A stretch of 64,000 nt of DNA from Tetraselmis striata (Eukaryota > Chlorophyta > Chlorodendrophyceae > Chlorodendrales > Chlorodendraceae), in the NCBI GenBank assembly GCA_006384855.1, contig VCJN01002800.1, forward strand, positions 36,109 to 100,108, in the 5' to 3' direction. The position numbers and the translations under genes are program-made. This document shows, piece by piece, positions 21,836 to 35,600 of the stretch; within the stretch, counting starts at the first letter, position 1, and each line of letters starts with the position of its first letter. The notes under the pieces were generated by a model that did not search any database, was not told where the DNA came from, and saw nothing but the letters and a program-made list of their open reading frames with translations.

Positions 21836-23910
21836 ATGGCTGTGACGCCAGCCGCGACGGTGGCGGCTGCCCCGTTTGTCCCCCGCCAAGCGCAACAGAC
21901 CGCCGCTGTCGGCGGCGCGTGCCCGACAACGGTACCTCGGCGGCTGCGAGCGGCACGTGCCCCCCCGAGACGGGCTCGTCAATTCGTCGCAGTCCAGGCT
22001 GCGAGCGACCTGGGCTTCGTGGACAGCGCTGTGGGTGCCGCACTGCTCGACTGGGTTCTGGATAACGAGGGACACGTGCACCCCGGGCTGAGGGTGGTGG
22101 AGGACGCGCCATGCGGCGGCGGCCGCGGCGTGATCGCCACGGAGGCCATCAGCGCGGAGGACTCAGCCAACGTGCCGCTGTTGTTGGTTCCTGACGCACT
22201 GTACATGACCTCGCAGGCGCGCCAACCCCAGCAGCTGCCCTGTCTCGCCAAGCTCCCAGGCGCAGTTCTGCAGTCGTACAGCTCGGGTCCCCCGTTTCGA
22301 TCCTCCTCCTCCATCCCACGATGTGTCCATTTGATCTCCGTCTTAACCCCCCCCCCCCCCCTCCCCCTCCCCAACTTCCAATCCCCTTCCTGGGTCGCTG
22401 CTCCCCTCCTAGGATTTTCCTCCATTACGAACTCCCCGATGCCGCGACCGAAACAGGCCGTCTAGTAAAACAGTGCACCTATCTCGCCGTTCGACAAGCG
22501 GGAGGATACAACACTCTACACTCGTTCCACCACGCCCGGTCGATCCGACCATGCTTCCGTTTTCCCGCTTCTCGTACTCGGGGCAGCTGACACTCGCCGT
22601 TGTGCGCTCCGATAGGTGGCGCGCGTCGGGATGGCATACTACGAGGAGCGGGGCGCCCCGCCGCTGGGCGAGCTGGATAATGCAACACAGCTGGCGACGC
22701 TGCTGGCCCACGAGGCGGCCGAGGGGGCGGACTCGTTCTATCACCCCTACATCGCCGCGCTACCCTCAGCGGCGCCCAATGGCTGGGCGCTCGGAGACGC
22801 AGCGATGGACGCCGCGCTGGCTGCGCTCGCGGCGGGCGCGGGCGCGGGGCACGCAGGGCAGCTGGAGGAGTGGGCGGCAGAGGCGCGGCGGACGCGCGCC
22901 ACCTTGGAGAGTCACTGCGACGCGTTGCACCAGCGTCACGCCAAGTACTTCCGCTCTGAGGTGGCCCCCGCTCACCCCGCTCCCCTCACCTCACCCTGGT
23001 GCCGCACGCGCGATGTCAAGCCGTCAGGTCGAAATATCTTCACAGGGCCGTCTAGTCAGGCAGTCGCCACAACGTGGTTTCGGAGCACCGCGCGTGGTTT
23101 CGGAGCACCCGCGCGCGCCAATTCGCAGTCGTCATGAATATCTATATGACCTGACGTAATTATTGATAAGAAGTGCTACGGTCTCGCGATATACCGTACT
23201 ACGCGTAGTCTATGAATATTTATGCGCGGCAATTGCCACACATATCCCATCACGGTTGAAAAATGGGGGCACATGTCGATGATATGAATAAAACAATGGT
23301 GCTGAAACATATATGTTGCAGATAAAACCTAGCAACTTTGTCTATACGCTCGATTAAGTGAATTTTCAATGTTTGCAGTCTGATTATGCCGATGCTGCTG
23401 TAGTTAACAAGCCATCGTAGTTAGTTGCTATTAATACTGCTGGCATCATGGTGTTTCTTTAGCATGTTATCATTTGCATCGTGTAGTGTAGTATTTGTGT
23501 CCTCGTCATCGATGTTTACTCCGCAGCGATGTTCTTGTTCACACCTGTGTAGTAATGCTCTCATGATGGGTCTGCAGGTCACGCCGGAGACCTACTTTTG
23601 GGCAATGGGCATGGTGCTTTCCCGCGCCTTCAGCAGCCACCCGCAGCTTGGGCTTGCGCCGCTTATCGATAGCATGAACCACCGCGCGGGCGCAGACCAC
23701 CCGGAGCCGGTGCGCGTCAACGGGGAGGAGGAAGACGATACCTACTTTTACGTCACCGCGGCGCGCGACGGCTTCCCGGCCGCTCTGGCGGCGGGTGATG
23801 AGCTGTGCATCCGCTACGTGGACGCGGGCACCTCGCCCAAGGACGCATGGCTTAGCTACGGCTTTGTGCCGCCGGAGCTGTGGATTCCCGGTGCTGCCCA
23901 AGCTAACTGA
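21836..23910 (+). CDS. SET-domain protein-lysine methyltransferase, Rubisco LSMT-like, likely plastid
   Basis: Three exons (21836-~22216, 22616-22960, 23578-23910), all phase 0, give about 352 residues. The first 55 residues are rich in Ala, Arg, Pro and Thr with almost no acidic residues, as in a chloroplast transit peptide. GRGVIATEAI matches the first SET strand. LAPLIDSMNH carries the Asn-His pair that binds S-adenosylmethionine. AGDELCIRYVDAG and SYGFVPPE match the end of the domain. Relatives methylate the Rubisco large subunit, fructose-bisphosphate aldolase or (SETD3) actin His. The protein stops just after YGFVPPELW, so it lacks the C-terminal Rubisco-substrate-binding domain of full LSMT (about 480 residues); the substrate is open. 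Exon 1 ends at a GC donor. Intron 2 is AT-rich and holds two stray minisatellite units. Confidence 0.8.
22217..22615 (+). other. Intron 1 of the SET gene
   Basis: Carries a C run (22348-22361) on the sense strand and no other recognised feature. Confidence 0.5.
23080..23112 (+). repeat. Two stray units of the 22-bp minisatellite
   Basis: CGTGGTTTCGGAGCAC occurs twice in tandem, 20 bp apart, matching the core of the array at 10228-12165. It is in intron 2 of the SET gene (22961-23577), whose remainder is AT-rich. Confidence 0.75.
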
Positions 23911-25677
23911 CGGCGGCGGTGGGTATGCGCGGGGCGTCTTTCGCTGTCCACCTGAGCTAACTCCCGGATAGACGAACAATACGTCACTGCCACCATCTAG
24001 CGAGCGCCGGTTTGCAACTGCTGCGCGGGGGCGAGCTGGCAAAGAAATGTATGGGGTGGTTGGGATCATCCCAAGTTGAGCAATCAACCTCGCGTACAAG
24101 GGGGGAGGGGGATGATAGGCAAAGAATCTATCACTGCCTCCCGGCTGCTCGCAACATAAGTACATCCCGGCGTCTACCCCGACAAGGTCAGCCGTGCATG
24201 TCAAGGTGGCGTTAGCCCCTCCAGGGAATGCCATCCCGGTGCGGGCGAGCCTAAGACCTCGGCTTACACAAGTCAGCAAGACAGCGGATGTCCTGAAACT
24301 GGCAGAGAAGAACCGAACACAGCAATATTCTACGGGTGGAAAGCAATACACCATTGTGGCCCTGCCCCCGCGCTGGTTGCGTGCATGCCTGGTGACTGTG
24401 CAGTCTCCTTACCCCGATCATGCTACCTCACAACGCAGCACCATGGCAGGCAGGAAGAATGAATACGATTGTTTCAACATGATCGCTTTAACACATGTGG
24501 TAAAACAGTGTTCCACATTCTATGCTTCGCCAGTGATCCCACGCAACTGTCTGTTGTTCATGCATGTCCTATAATATGTTATGACGGCGGACATGACGGC
24601 AATGTTATCAGCACCTCCTTTTTTCGGTGCAAAACACGAGGGTGGCTAGTGATGGGGGCGGTACTGTGATTCCCGATCAGCACAGTACGTATTAGTACAT
24701 CAGCCTGAGACGACTCGCGCCATAATCACGGCGCGGCGAAAATGGGGGCTGGTGTCGATTGGCGCCGCTTGGTTTTGGAGCCAAGTTTTTCCCCAACTGT
24801 AATCCTTACATCTTTATGTATGCCATATACAACGATTGAATCAACTCAACTCCGTCCAACAAGTTGGGTTGACAAGACGCCTCTAGAGTGCTGGATATGT
24901 CCCCCCATTCAGGTTTGGTGCCCCCCACCTGGATCGTTTTAGCTCGGCAACAGTACTTATAAGCCAAAGTTTTACTCATGTTTCCATACATATTCCGTAG
25001 AGTGATGCACAGGTGCTGCCAGTACACATGGATTCTGCTGGTGATGGCCGTCAACCACATGTAACGTCGGCTTCAGCAGGTCGTCAGGCTACTGATTTTA
25101 TTTGACGATTTCAATTATCCATAACACGACAGCCCATGGCATGGGTCTACAGGTTGTGCAGCAGCTTTTGCCATCGGCGGAATGCACGCTGGTAGTGGCT
25201 ATGGCCCCTGTAATGATGGACCAACACGGCCTGCTGAAACCGCCACCACCCCACCGGTCGACCATTAATATTGACCGAGAGGCACCCAGTACGCCATTTT
25301 GTTACAAGCCAGACGCCGCCGTCATTCGCTGGACAGCGGCCGGCATCTATCAGCAGAATGCTGGGCGGGGAGCGGGAGATATTAAGGGGGGGGGGGGGGG
25401 GGGGGATCTATCATGCTTCAAGCACCAGGTACCGCGTACATCTGGTCGCTAGTTCTCCGATTAATACTTGTCACGGTAGCTTGACGAACGCATTGCACAG
25501 CAATTGTACACAACGTTCGGTTAAGGATATATACAGTCCGGACAGCGTAGTCGTTGTTGATTATTTACGAGGCTACGGTCGGGGCGCATGAGCATGCGGA
25601 TGCCATGGCCGGCACCGCGCAGGCGCTGTCGGCCCGCAGCTCGTTCGGCCGCCATGTGAAGAGTCCGGCATACCACC
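23911..25677. other. Intergenic region between convergent genes
   Basis: Lies between the 3' end of the SET gene and the 3' end of the giant minus-strand gene. It contains a G run at 25387-25405 and several open frames up to about 125 codons with no recognised similarity. GC is lower than in the flanking exons. Nothing further can be supported. Confidence 0.5.
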
Positions 25678-28450
25678 TCACTGCGCGAGGCGAGACTTGC
25701 TGAGCTGGGGCCTGTATGCCTTCTCGCTGGCCTCAGGGGTCTGCGCCTTGTTGCTCAGCTGCGGCTTGTAGGCCCTCTTGCTTGGACTGGCCTCCGACCC
25801 GCGCACCGCCTTCGCGGCGCGCCCCTTCCGGGCCACAAACTCCTGGAAAGGCACCTTTGGCTTGAACGGGCCGTGGCTCGGCACCGGCGGGGCCATCGCT
25901 GCGGCGGCGGCGGCCTCCATCGCCGGCGCGTCCACTGGTTGAATGCTGGGCGCTGGGGTGGGCCCCCTCGTGGGGAAAGGCGGCCTCCTGCTCCGCGCGC
26001 TCGTTGAACATGGAGAACATCTGCTGCTCCCAGTCCGTCCGCCCCTCAGCGTCCACCTCTTCCACCTCCAGCGGCTCCTCCTCGGCCGGGCCCCCGTCCC
26101 TTTGGTTCAGCTGGCGCAGCCGGTCGACGCCCGCTTCCGCCTGCGCTGCCGGCTCGCGGGTCGCCAAGGGCGGCGCTCCACCGCCGGGGGCGGCAACCTC
26201 CGCGGGCGCTGCGGCGGGGGCGGCGCCGGCTTTGGGCGACTCGGCTTCCGGGAGGGCCGCCGCCTGCCTCAGCTTGGCAGGGTCGGGCGGGGAGGCCACG
26301 GGCGGCGTATCTTGCGAAGCGGGTACCAGTGGGCTGCCACCGCTTTGCAACGGCTCAGGCGGCAGCGCGATCGTCTCGATCTCCGACTCGTCGGCGTCAA
26401 AGCCGCTCGAGTCGTGCGACGGCTGTATCATGTCTGGCGATACGCCGCGAGGCGCCGGCACGGGCGCCGCATTCGCCCCCGCAGGCTCGATCTTCGGCGT
26501 GGCGGTTCGCTTGCCCGACCTGCTGTGCGCGGCTGCCCGGAGGGCATTTCGTGACTGGGCGGCGCTTGCCGGCACCGGGGGTGGACCCTCGTCCCCACTC
26601 CACTCGCCGTCAAACGACTCGAGGCGCGCCGCCTCCACCCCCCGTGTCCGGACGCTGCCGGACACGACCAGGCTCTTCGCGGACTGGAAACACGCTGGCC
26701 GCCATGTTGCGCATGGACTGCACCACCACTCGCGTGGAGCCGCCGGGGACGGTGCTGCCGCGGGCGGGGGCGGCCTGCTTTTCGTGGACCAGGCTCTTCT
26801 GCAGCCATGCCTGCACCTGCGACCCAGCAGCAGCGCACGCCCAGAGGTCAGCCCCCCTGCCCAGACGGCGGTTGCGACTACAGAGCAACACATGCTGAGC
26901 GCTGGGTGACGGCGGCGGCGCACCTCGGCGTCCGGATAGTCGCGCGCGGCGAGCTGCCCCACCACCAGCATCAGTCTCTGCATCCAGGCCTCGGACGCAA
27001 ACGCCGTGAACTCCCAGATGTCCGGCAGGCTGTCGCGCTTGGAAAAGATCCAGCGCAGCGGGCCGGCCTTGGGGCCGTCCAGAGCGCCAAAGAGGATGTC
27101 GCCCACGATCGCCGCCGCAGCGGACCTGTCGTCGCGCATCGACTGCACGCACACCCGCGTCGTCAGCCCCCATTGCCCACCCGCAAGCCCCGCACACGCT
27201 GCCCGAGTTGGGCATAACACATGCGGTGGCGGTGGCAGCGGTGTGGCTATTGCCTGCTGGGCCGTTCCTCATTGACCCGCCCTCCTCAAAATCATGTAAA
27301 TAATGGCCCAGGTTGGCGGGTGGGCGGGTGCACTTGTGGGTCATCCGGGCAGGTGGGGAGCGTGGAGCACACACAGCCGGCCGGGACCGCGGGCCGAGGC
27401 GGCGGACGCACCTGCGCCCGCTTCTTGAACTTGCCCGCCGCCGCCACCGTCTTGAGGCCAGCCTGGAACTCCATCCTGGACTTGCCCTTCATGGCCGCCT
27501 CCTCCGCCGCGGCCGCCGCCTGGGCGGCGCTCTCCTGCGCCTTGACCATCAGGCTGACCAGGCGGCCCTTGTCCACCGCCTTCATGGCGGCCACCTGCAG
27601 CTGCACCACCGGGCTGATACTGCTCGCGCCGGTCATCTCCAGCAGCTCCGCCAGGTGCTTGCCCTCCTCGGTGGGCTGCATGAGGTTGAGCGCCGAGTTG
27701 CGCCGCCCCCGCAGCCCGATGCTCTTGCCGCCGGCCGGCGCCGGCCCGCCCGCCTGCAGGCGGTCGATGAGGGTGCCCATGCCCTTGACCTCCTGCATGT
27801 CCGCGTCGTCCGCGCCCCTGTGCCTCCGCATGCTGCGCAGCAGGTCGCACACCCACAGCGTTTCCTGCAGCTCCGCCTCCGTGCGCTGCTTGCTCAGGAT
27901 CCACCTGGTCACCGCCGCCATCTCCGCGTGCTCCAGGTAGTCCTTCAGCGCGCCCACAATCTTGCGCCGGCGCGGCGGAAACATCACCATCACGGCGGAG
28001 CGAATCACCGACGCGTTGCGCTCAAACGTCTTGACCTCGCGCACCCGCAGCTTGGCCGCCACGGCCGCCTGCATGCCCAGCGCGGAGGACATGCGCCGGA
28101 ACAGGCCCGGCCCGGGGCGCCGGCCCCGCGCTCTGCGAGCCGCCCCCACTGTTCGACCTCCGGACCAGGGACGTGCGCAGGCTAGGCGCCCGGGGGAGGC
28201 TGGGCTGCCGGCTAGGCCCCTCGACGGCCGGCGCCGGCGCAAGGCTCATGAGGATGGTGGAGTCGTACTTGGAGGCCTTCCTCGAGGTGAGGCCCAGCGC
28301 GGTCGTGGTCGGCGCCGCGCTCGTCATCCCGCCAAAGAGGCCCGCCGTAGGCGAGCGCATGGCGCGCCGCGTCGACATGAACCCGATGGCTGTGGTCATC
28401 TTGCGCATCCGCTTGGCCGCGGCTTCCTTCTGGTCGTTGCGCGTCCTGCG
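25678..28450 (-). CDS. Long cytoplasmic tail of the giant protein
   Basis: Follows the last membrane segment. First a basic, Ser/Thr-rich part (KRMRKMTTAIGFMSTRRAMR), then a helical domain (28100-27412: VRTKSP-free, FERNASVIRSAVMVMFPPRR, KIVGALKDYLEHAEMAAVTR), then short exons (27145-26920, VGDILFGALDGPKAGPLRWI; ~26815-26690, VQAWLQKSLVHEKQ). A Pro/Ala/Glu-rich disordered stretch follows (26690-25960), and the end holds two copies of a K-x-AY-(K/R)-PQLS motif (RAYKPQLSN, KAYRPQLSK). Between about 25930 and 26030 the frame must change by one base to reach that end; a small unseen intron or an assembly indel could explain it. I recognise no domain. Confidence 0.5.
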
Positions 28451-29601
28451 GGGCGGGGCGGCAACGGAGTCAGTGAGAGCACGTCTCCCGCCTGGGCATC
28501 CAGCGGTGCCACGAGAGGCGTCACAACCAGGGTGTCATTCGGGCTGGGGGGGGGGGGGGGGGGGAGGCTTGCTTGTTGAGGCGCTTGAGGTTGGCGCGCT
28601 GCGTTCGGAGGCGCAGCTGCAGCGCGACTTTGGGGATCGAGTCGTAGACCACGAAGAAGACGAGGAAGGCCACCAGCAGCATGATGAGAATGATCTGGAT
28701 GACCGATGCCTGTCGGGGGCACAGTCGCAGCCACAGTACAGCATGGCACGCGCTCGGTTAGCGTGCCGCGGACCGGCCGGGGCTGACAAGGCATGCTGAC
28801 GGAACGCACGGCCCCGGGCATCGAGGGCAGGGCGGGGGCGGGGGGTCTGTACCGCGTAGGAGCTGATTTGGGTGTCGTAGCCGCCAAACATGACAAGGCC
28901 CGACAGCGCGAGCGAGCCGGCAAACGAGGCGCCGAGGACGTCCATGACGGTGAGGTAGTTGGAGTTGTGCGGGCGGCGCTGGTACACCAGCGCGATGTAG
29001 GGGAAGAGGCACATGATGGCCAGCATGGTCTGCTGCTCCGGCGCCTTGGGCATGTTGATGATGATCCCGAAGAAGAGCTTGCGCGCCAGGATGACCAGCT
29101 CCCACCAGAACTCGCGCTCCTTGTAGTGCCGGAACAGAAAGCCGTACAGCTCCATGGCGTCCCCCAGCTCCCGCATCGGCTTCTCCAGGCGCAGCCGCCC
29201 GATGATGTCCGTCTTGGCCTGGTCGCCGTCCATGGCCTGCGTGTTGAAGCGCGTGCCGCGCGCTTTCATGTTCTTGTGGCGGTTGAGCTCCGCCTCGTGC
29301 TTCATGCGCAGCAGGCCCTCGCGGTGGCGCAGCACCTGCGCACCAACAACCCAAGCATGTAAGCAAGCGCGGCGACAATTCAGTATTTTAGGTTTGAGGG
29401 TGATTGATAGGGGCTGAAATGTTAGGTTCTACAAACCCTAAAATCAAAAAAACTCGCGCAGCCTAAAACCCTAAATATCCTTAAGCCTGCGTCGTTTTGG
29501 TTTAGGTCTGAGAGGCACCCTGCGTCAGTAGGATGTAGGGTTTTCAAACCCTAGAACCGTAAAAAAATCACAGGGGCGTGCGGGGGCGGGCAAAGGTGAG
29601 C

Positions 29602-29633
<32 letters not shown>

Positions 29634-32600
29634 CTGTTGCCTTGCTCCTGCGGAACAGGAGGGTGGCGAACAGCACGGGGATGCCAATGACATACACCAG
29701 CAGTGCCGTGAGGCACAGCGGGAGAAACTGGCGGTGCTTGTTGTCCGTCGAGAAGTCGTAGCACTCGACGCTGGGCTCTGCGGCCAGGAACCAGCGGTCC
29801 CCGCGCCTCATGCAGTTGAAAAACTCCTGCGGGCGAGGAAGACGCGCGGAAGGGGAGCGGCACCGCATTAGCGCCGCTCGGGGAGGGGGCATCATGGCGC
29901 GGCTCAGGCAGGCGTCGTATCCGCCCCGGGGGTCGGAGGGGCGTCAGGGGGAAACTGGCGTTCGCACCATGTTGACGTTGGCCAGCACAACATACGTCCA
30001 GGAGAGCACCACGAGCATGGCGGGCGCCACCACGCGCAGGCACTCCCGCAGGCCCTTTGTCTCGATCTCCTCCAGCGGGGTGAGCCGCACCAGCCTCTGC
30101 CACAGCGACCGCTCCTCCTTAAACGCCGACCCGCTCGACAGCAAGCTCGCGCTCCGCTCCAGCTCGCTCTTCTTCGGGCTCCGGAGGAGCGGCTGGACCT
30201 TGTCGCGCTGCCAACAGTCCACGCGGGCCACGGTAAGTTCGCCGTCACAGGCCATCGGCGGCGGCCGGGCTGCCGCGCCCGACATACTACCTACCCAGGG
30301 TGCGTGCAAGCGTGCGGAACATCTGCGCTGGGATGCCCTGACCCTTGCTGGGTGGTGGAGGGGCGTCAGGGCTACGGGTGGGGAAACCGACGAAACGAGA
30401 AAATTGTGAAACTGTGCAAGTGTTGGGCTCAAGGAAAGAATGAGGGGGTTTGTTATCTTTGTATTTATTCATAAAAACAGTCGCTAGCGCAAGGGGGTTT
30501 GTGTGTGACTCCTCCTCCGGCTACCCGTGCGTGCAAGGCACTCTTGATTAATCAGTCGTGTACACCTATCAGAAAAACTCCACTTGCTTGTATCAATCAC
30601 CCGCACAACTGGTAGCACTGTACCAGTAAGCCTGTCGTATGATGAATATTAGCAACTCGGCGGTATTCCGAATGTTGGGAGAACTGCGCACGCGCTGATT
30701 GGCTGATAGGTGAGCGAACCCGCGCGCTTGTGCTACAGACTTTTGTTAAAACCCTCTCATGGGATCGCGCGGCCACTACTTACAGCTGATTGCTGGCCTG
30801 GAGATACCGGTACGGTGGACCCACATTTCAAAACAACATGGACACGCTAAATAAAAGATAGATCGCGGTACGGGTTACGTGCCAGATCCTCTTACCTCTT
30901 ATATAAAATATGCGCACGCTAAATAAAAATAACCGTTTGTCTGCCGGGAAGAGAGAGACCGAGGCCCCGGGGGGGGGGGGGGGGGGGGGGGGGGTGAGAG
31001 GGAGAGGGAGAGGGAGAGGGGGAGTGAGGGGTTACCTGGTTGCCGCGCTCGGAGGCGAGGCGCCAGAGCACGGTGCCCACCCAAGCGAGCGCGTAGTGCG
31101 CACGCGGGATGAGGTACTGGTGCGCCAGGAGGAACACAAACACCAAGGGCGGCGCGGCGTTTATGATGGGGATCTTGTTCAGGTAGTGCCAGTCCGAGAC
31201 GACGCAGCGCGGGGACAGCGCCGAGAAGGAGAGCGACAGCAGGTTGAGCACGGCGAAGAAACTGCGGATGTACGGCGGCCACTCCAGCTCCAGCTTCTGG
31301 ATTTGCGTTGTGATCTGCGAAAAGCGGCGCACCGCCGTCAGGAGACGCAGGCAGGGCGACCGACTGTGGCCCGGATTGGCGCATCTCCCGGCCAGGGATG
31401 CTACCATTTGGGAGGGGAGGGGGGGGGGGGGGGAGGGATGGGCGCACGCACCTGCATGGTGCCGACAAATATATTGATGGACATGAAGCCCTGCGACTTG
31501 GACACCCGCAGGAGCAGCGGCGCGAGGCAGAGCGCGGCGAGGAAGGCGAGGATGTAGAGCACCCAGATGTAGTTGTCGCACTTCTGGCAGGTGCGGTCCT
31601 CGTCGCGGTAGTATGACGGCGCACACTCGCTGCATGCGTAGCCCTGCAGGCGCAGCGGCTAGCGGGTCAGCAACATGTGCGGCGGTACGCCAGGGTCCGC
31701 TTGTCGTCTTGTCATGGCTAGGGACATCGGAGGCGCTCCTGTAATTCAAAACAGCAGGGTGCTTGCGGGCAGAAGGGGAGGGGGGGTGGAGGGGGGCGGA
31801 CTCACCAGGTAGCCTCCGCTGCACTCGCCTGTCAGGACGGCCTGTACAGTGCGGTGCTGGATGCAGGCAGAGAAGGGCTCGCACTGCACAGCGTCGCCCT
31901 CCACCGGGTCGATCCAGATGCCGAAGGCGGCGGGCTTGGGCACCTGCTGATGCAGCTCATCGCACAGCTGCGTCGCCGGCTCGCACAGCTTGCAGGTCTC
32001 CGGGGGCGCCACGCTCTGCCAGTTGCGCACGTAGCTCCCGGCCTACGCGCCATGTGCGAGGCACGCACACACTGAGACCGCCCCCTCTTGTGCCAGGCAC
32101 ACGTTTCCCGGCTTGCTGGCATCCAACTAAACGGTCAGTCAGGATGGGAGCTCGGCGATTAGAAATGGAGGAAAACAGGAAAGAAAATGTGTTGATACTT
32201 CGGATTATTTTGAAAGAAAACTGACAGATACATTTAAGCCGTGTTGCGAATGGAATTCAGATAGCAACAAGTACATTGCTTGAGTTTGTACTGCCCATAT
32301 CTTCAGGAAAAAGTATACAGGTGTCGTTGCTTAAAGCACGATAGCAATACAGGGAATGTGGACCGATGCCAGGCGAGAAGAGCACGTTAATCGTACTGAT
32401 GGCGACAGTTACGAGTTACTTATCGGAATACGGACCGCTGCACGGCGATTCTGCGTTGGGAAAACCTTACACAGTGTAACGAAACGCGTAACAGCCGAAT
32501 ACGCACACTGGTAAGAATATTACATAGAGCATTTGGTGTAAGGATTACATTACTCTTGTCAGTATATACAAACCCCGTGTAGCAATGAAGTGTATTAGAT

Positions 32601-35600
32601 ATAAAGGATAATGTGTTTAGGGTCCTTACCGCGAAACAGTCTATCATAATGGAACTTCAGGAATTACAAGATATAGAATGGTAGCAAAATACAATGGAAT
32701 ACATGATTAAAAAACGCTATATGAGTGTCAAAACACGGCCAGGCACCGCCGTTAAAACGCTTTTGCCACCTACGCGCTAGTCTATGTAACCGCTGATCTC
32801 TGCCACCTCCCTCCCTTGCCTAGGGTGGAATGTGGCATGCCTGGCTGGGGCGATGCGGCAATGTGGGTCACTGCACAGGCAGGGCAGCGCCGGCCGTACC
32901 GGGCACTGGCAGTCCAGGCGCGAGCGTGCCCCGCCGGAGGTGATCATCGCTGCATCGCTGCAGGGGGTACAATCCCGGCCGCCAGCGTCCTCCTGCGGCC
33001 ACCAATGGAAAGGCAAAGGGCATGCTCAGCGAGGCCCTCCAAAGCACAGCGCGCAGCGAAGGGACCGAGGGAGCCAGCTACTTCCAACTGGTGGGTTATA
33101 AGAACGCCTTTGTGGGGTGACTGTGATGGACTAGCGCTTAGGTGGCACACATTCAAACAGCGGTGCCTGGCCATGTTTTGCCACCCTCATGCAGTTTTCC
33201 TATTTCTATTTTACCCTGGTATTATTCCAATCTCTTCTTAATACTGCTGAACTCCCATCGTAATAGACTGTTACAATAGACATTTTAGAGGATGACGTAA
33301 TCCTTCATGGCTGCAATATCGCCGCAATATATCCAAACGATATCCTCCCTGGTACTATCTGACTAAAGACTACCAGGAGTACTCCTGCTAATCCGCGAAA
33401 TTGCGTTCCGAGCGTAGTACAATTAACGTCATCTTATCGTTGTGCATCGGTCCGCATTCCTGTATCGCTGTCTAATTTCAAACAACGCACGTCTACATTT
33501 TCGAAATTGTAAATTGGCAGTACAAACTAAAACAATGTACCTAATGCTTTCTGAAATTAATTCGCAACACGGCCAAGGTGTATGTGTCAGTTTTATTTCA
33601 AAAAATAATCCAAACTATCCACACATTCTCTATTCTATTTCTAATCTATCTTATACTACTTCAAATTTCCGAACTTCAATCCAAACAGACTGGATAGTCG
33701 GAGAGAAGGGGGGGGGGGGGGGGGGGGGGGGCTGACCTGGTAGCTGCCTGGCAGGCACTCGTAAAAGCGGGTGAGGGACGTCTGGTTGCAGAAGGTGCCT
33801 GCGGGGCATGGGATGCATTGCATCTTGGGGAGGGCAGGGCGAGGCGTAGTGTCAGCATGTTGCGTGCCGTGGCCCGGGAGAGGACCGGGCTGTGCACGAG
33901 GGATGGGGAGGAGGGGGGCGGGGGGGAGGGGGGGGGGGGGGGGGGGGTTCTCTCTGCCGCAGCCGCACCTGGTCTCGTACAGCGGGGAGGTTATATGCGC
34001 CGTACCCGCAGGGCTCGCAGGCCTCGGGTCGGAGCTGGTCATAAAAGTAGCCAGGCTCGCACTGGATGTTGACCGCCACGGTGGACGCGTTGCCGCGCTC
34101 CCCGAACTGGTCGACGGCCACCCACGACAGCGTGTCCGCGGGGCGGCCGCGGATGAGGGAGGAGGGGCGGTACTGCAGGTACAGCGGCTGCCCCGGAAGG
34201 GCGATGGCCACCTCCGAACCATTGTTGTCCATGGATCCTGCCTGTGGCAACACCGCGTGTGCATGGCGGGGGACGCAGCATGGTTCAGGCATGATGCCGG
34301 GCAGGCGGGCTCAGCGTGCCGCTGCTGGTGTTAGGGCGGGCAAAGTGCAAGCGGCACGCGTGACTGCATGTGCTTGCGGAGGAGAGGCACCTGGTAGAAT
34401 GAGCCCCCGATCTCCATGAAGATGCGCTGCGCAGACGAGGTGAAGCTCTCCCCGGTCACGGCGGTCGCCGCAAAGAGGTTGCCGCGCGTGGGGAGGCTCA
34501 GGATGCGGTACGTCGTGGCGACGTCTTCGTCCCTGTCAAACGCCAGCAGCGCAATGTCCAGTACGCTCTCGCCCTCCGCCTGCCCCTCCTCGGCGCTGCC
34601 GGCGCCCGCGTCCGACATGCGCAGGTTCCAGCTCCCCGCAACGCTGCACGCCAGGCTGAAGGAAGAGTTCCCGCTGCTCAGCAGGCGCCCCCCGGCCACA
34701 TTGCCGGCCAGCCGGTCCAGGGCCTGAGTCCTCAGCTGGCTCCTGAAGCGGTCGGCTATCACCGCGTTGTCGCGCTCCGCCAGCAGCCACTCGGCTGCGG
34801 TGGCCGCGCTGGCAGGGCTCGACATCGACGAGTTGGTCATCGCCTTCAGGGCAGCGCGGAGCGAGTCGTCTAGCAGCAGCTGACTGCGGTTGTCCTCGCA
34901 CACCGGTAGGGGCAGCGCGTTGATGTGCACCACCTCGATGCTCACAGTGCCCAGCGAAGAAAGCTCCATGCCATCCTCGACCTGAGCGAGCAACACCCAG
35001 CACCCCGCGCAACATGTTAGACGCTGTTAGACGGCGGCGCACGGGGACTCGGCGGCATCATGGCAGGTTTTGGCCGGCGGGCGGGTGGGAGCGAGCGAGC
35101 ATGGAGGGGCGGGTGCCTTGAAGGTGAAAGTGTCCTGCCCCCAGAAGCCCACATCCGGGGTGTACACGAAAGCGAAACCCTCGAGCGCGAGTGTGCCGTG
35201 CTCAGGCTCCGAGCTGATGGAGAAGGTGAGTTGCTCCTTGGAGTCGAAGTCATCCTCGGCGTCCAGCTCGCCCTCCAGCGCAGTCGCCTCGTCCACAGAG
35301 AGCGACTGCTCGTGCGCTGTCGGCGGCTTGTTTCTCATGACGGTGTTCCAGTACTCGGGGGAGCGCACCAGGATGTGGACAAACGCCTCGCGGCTCTTGC
35401 TGCTGGTGACCGGGTCCCGCGCGACATACGTGAACGTCACGGCATAGTCGGGGATGGCCGAGGCCGGCGCAACAATGGTGACGGGGTTTTTTCCCTGCAT
35501 GGAAGGGGGGCGTCACCGCTTAGAGGTCAACCTTGCGCTGCAAGTCACAATGTCGTTGGCCCAGGCATGGCATGACAACAGCGTGAACGAGACGTGTGGC

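Noticed and set aside
28535..28820. Pro/Arg-rich frames antisense to the membrane domain exons
   Set aside because: They are shadows; the membrane segments and splice sites are on the minus strand.
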